From contig JAFPBP010000140.1 in NCBI GenBank assembly GCA_017424085.1, positions 1-7,924 of the forward strand: a stretch of DNA of 7,924 nt. The letters are read 5' to 3'. How positions within the stretch are numbered: the first letter of the stretch is position 1; each line of letters opens with the position of its first letter. The DNA is from Clostridia bacterium. Lineage in GTDB: Bacteria > Bacillota > Clostridia > Oscillospirales > UBA644. The notes under the pieces are model-generated. The model worked only from the letters and a program-made list of their open reading frames with translations. It ran no database searches and was not told the origin of the DNA. A program made the translations under genes and the position numbers. Below, piece by piece: positions 6,661 through 7,924 of the stretch.

Positions 6661-6689
6661 TTGACTTTCGTGAAAAAATGTGCTATACT
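6661..6689 (+). promoter_or_regulatory. Sigma-A promoter for the Ldh_2-family dehydrogenase gene
   Basis: Plus strand: -35 TTGACT (6661-6666), a 17-base spacer, and -10 TATACT (6684-6689) with TGC before it (extended -10). Predicted start is near 6696, giving a leader of about 40 bases. Its -35 is identical to that of the divergent transporter promoter, and the two -35 boxes are 79 bases apart. Confidence 0.8.
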
Positions 6690-6736
6690 CTAAAGCGGAA
6701 AACCAAAAATTTTCACAGAAAGAGAGTGTGTCCACA

Positions 6737-7852
6737 ATGGATGAACAAAGAAGTTACGTTGATTGGAAAACAATCACAAGTTTCGTAACCGACGCTTTCG
6801 TTGGCTACGGCATTCCCAGATCCGACGCACAGATTTGTGCTGACGTTCTTCTGGAATCCGACAAGAGAGGCATCGAATCTCACGGTGTCAACCGCTTTAA
6901 GCCCATTTATCTCGACAGAATCAAGGCGGGTATTCAGAACCCCGTCACCAACGTTGAGGTCATTAAGGATTTCGCCGCTACCGCAGTAATCGACGGTCAC
7001 GACGGCATGGGTCAGGTTATCGGCTACAGAGCCATGACCATGGCTATTCAGAAGGCTAAAAAATACGGGATCGGTATGGTCGTTGTCCGCAACTCCTGCC
7101 ACTACGGTATCGCAGGCTACTATGCAACCATGGCTACCAAGGCAGGCTGCATCGGTATGACCGGCACCAACGCCCGCCCCTCCATTGCTCCCACCTTCGG
7201 CGTAGAAAACATGCTGGGAACCAACCCCCTGACCGTGGGCTTCCCCACCGATGAGGAATTCCCCTTCTGCATCGACTGCGCAACCTCCATCACTCAGCGC
7301 GGCAAGATCGAATACTATGCTCGTGTCGGTAAGGACACTCCCGCAGGAATGGTCGTCGGTCGCGACGGTCTGCCCCACACTGACTCGGTTGCCATTCTCA
7401 CCGAGCTGGACACCGAGCAGGCTGCTCTGGCACCTCTGGGCGGCATCGGCGAGGAGCTGGCAGGCTACAAGGGCTACGGCTACGCTACCGTTGTTGAAAT
7501 CCTCTCTGCAGCTCTCCAGCAGGGCAACTTCCTCAAGGCTCTCTCCGGCATCGGCGAGAACGGCGAGAAGATCCCCTTCCACCTGGGTCACTGGTTCATC
7601 GCCATCGATCCCGAAGCATTCATGGGTCTCGAAACCTTCAAGAAGATTGCCGGTCAGATCCTCCGCGATCTGCGCGGTTCTCAGAAGGCTCCCGGTTGCG
7701 ACCGTATCTACACCGCAGGCGAAAAGGAATATGACACCTGGTGCGAACGCAAGACCACCGGCGTTAAGATCAACCCCGCCGTCCAGAAGGAAATGATTGC
7801 CGTCCGTGACGAGCTCGGTCTGACTCAGTACAAGTTCCCCTTCGAAGACTGA
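6737..7852 (+). CDS. Ldh_2-family NAD(P)-dependent malate/L-lactate-type 2-hydroxyacid dehydrogenase
   Basis: A 371-residue cytosolic oxidoreductase of the Ldh_2 family (malate/lactate, ureidoglycolate, sulfolactate and diketogulonate dehydrogenases; unrelated to classical Rossmann-fold LDH). Landmarks: SDKRGIESHGVNRF (41-54), with the conserved Arg44, His49 and Arg53; VVRNSCHYGIAGYYA (116-130), with His122 as the likely catalytic His; GTNPLTVGFP (161-170); FCIDCATSITQRGKIE (177-192), with Asp180 and Lys190; and LAGYKGYGYATVVEILS (241-257). Length is close to the family's usual 330-370. The ATG at 6737 is the best start. An in-frame extension back to 6680 would run across the -10 box. The ribosome site is weak (AAAGAGAG, ten bases away), yet codons are strongly biased to C-ending forms, unlike its neighbours, which suggests high expression. 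It diverges from the transporter-LUD operon, pointing to oxidation of an imported hydroxyacid or reduction of the keto acid. The exact substrate is unresolved. Confidence 0.92.
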   Translation: MDEQRSYVDWKTITSFVTDAFVGYGIPRSDAQICADVLLESDKRGIESHGVNRFKPIYLDRIKAGIQNPVTNVEVIKDFAATAVIDGHDGMGQVIGYRAMTMAIQKAKKYGIGMVVVRNSCHYGIAGYYATMATKAGCIGMTGTNARPSIAPTFGVENMLGTNPLTVGFPTDEEFPFCIDCATSITQRGKIEYYARVGKDTPAGMVVGRDGLPHTDSVAILTELDTEQAALAPLGGIGEELAGYKGYGYATVVEILSAALQQGNFLKALSGIGENGEKIPFHLGHWFIAIDPEAFMGLETFKKIAGQILRDLRGSQKAPGCDRIYTAGEKEYDTWCERKTTGVKINPAVQKEMIAVRDELGLTQYKFPFED

Positions 7853-7868
7853 TTTTGACTATTTTGAA

Positions 7869-7890
7869 CGGGCGGCCTCAGGGTCGCCCG
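7869..7890 (+). terminator. Terminator hairpin after the dehydrogenase gene
   Basis: CGGGCGGCC, loop TCAG, GGTCGCCCG: a 9-bp stem with one G-U pair, 16 bases after the stop codon. The tail CTCTTCCGTATT is only moderately T-rich, so termination may be partial and a downstream gene may receive read-through. Confidence 0.65.
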
Positions 7891-7913
7891 CTCTTCCGTA
7901 TTAAAACTATCTG

Positions 7914-7919
7914 AAAGGA
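7914..7919 (+). promoter_or_regulatory. Ribosome binding site of a gene starting just beyond the window
   Basis: AAAGGA is followed by ATAAC up to the last base. The spacing predicts a start codon within the next few bases outside the window, so a plus-strand gene probably follows the dehydrogenase. There is no obvious promoter between the hairpin and this site. Confidence 0.4.
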
Positions 7920-7924
7920 ATAAC

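Noticed and set aside
6713..7591. Minus-strand open frame of 292 codons opposite the dehydrogenase gene
   Set aside because: The dehydrogenase frame has full Ldh_2 motifs, promoter and terminator. The antisense frame is a by-product of its strong codon bias.

Overview
The window looks like chromosomal DNA from an anaerobic, low-to-mid GC Firmicute, most likely a gut-type Clostridia (Oscillospirales-like). The reasons are strong AAAGGAGG-type ribosome binding sites, sigma-A promoters with extended -10 elements, a membrane-anchored parvulin foldase, an RsiV-type DUF4163/DUF3298 protein, a PflX-type radical SAM enzyme and a stand-alone LUD protein. I see no rRNA, tRNA, CRISPR array, insertion sequence or phage gene. 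Seven protein genes fill nearly all of the sequence. The one at the left edge is cut by the window.

Left block (1-3724, minus strand, read right to left): a parvulin-type peptidyl-prolyl isomerase/foldase anchored by one N-terminal helix, a terminator-like hairpin, a PflX-like radical SAM enzyme with a probable TTG start, and then, 4 bases further on, the N-terminal 425 residues of L-ribulokinase (araB). The last two are clearly one transcription unit. The foldase may feed into them by read-through.

Middle (3725-4695): a divergent promoter region in which one self-complementary TTGCAA hexamer can serve as the -35 box in both directions. To its right, on the plus strand, is an RsiV-like DUF4163/DUF3298 protein with no visible signal peptide or membrane helix. 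Its stop codon overlaps the stop codon of the convergent LUD gene.

Right block (4692-7924): an OPA-like major facilitator transporter and a LUD-domain (lactate-utilisation type) protein overlap by 10 bases on the minus strand. They diverge from a plus-strand Ldh_2-family NAD(P)-dependent 2-hydroxyacid dehydrogenase with strongly biased codons. Both promoters are near-consensus (TTGACT, 17 bp, TGN-TATAAT or TATACT) and face away from each other. I infer a small organic-acid uptake and oxidation module whose substrate is unknown. A hairpin terminator follows the dehydrogenase, and a ribosome binding site at the right edge points to a further plus-strand gene outside the window.

No clearly novel defence or mobile system was found. 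The points most worth a second look are the shared -35 element, the apparently cytosolic RsiV-like protein, the transporter/LUD/dehydrogenase module and the radical SAM-ribulokinase pairing.
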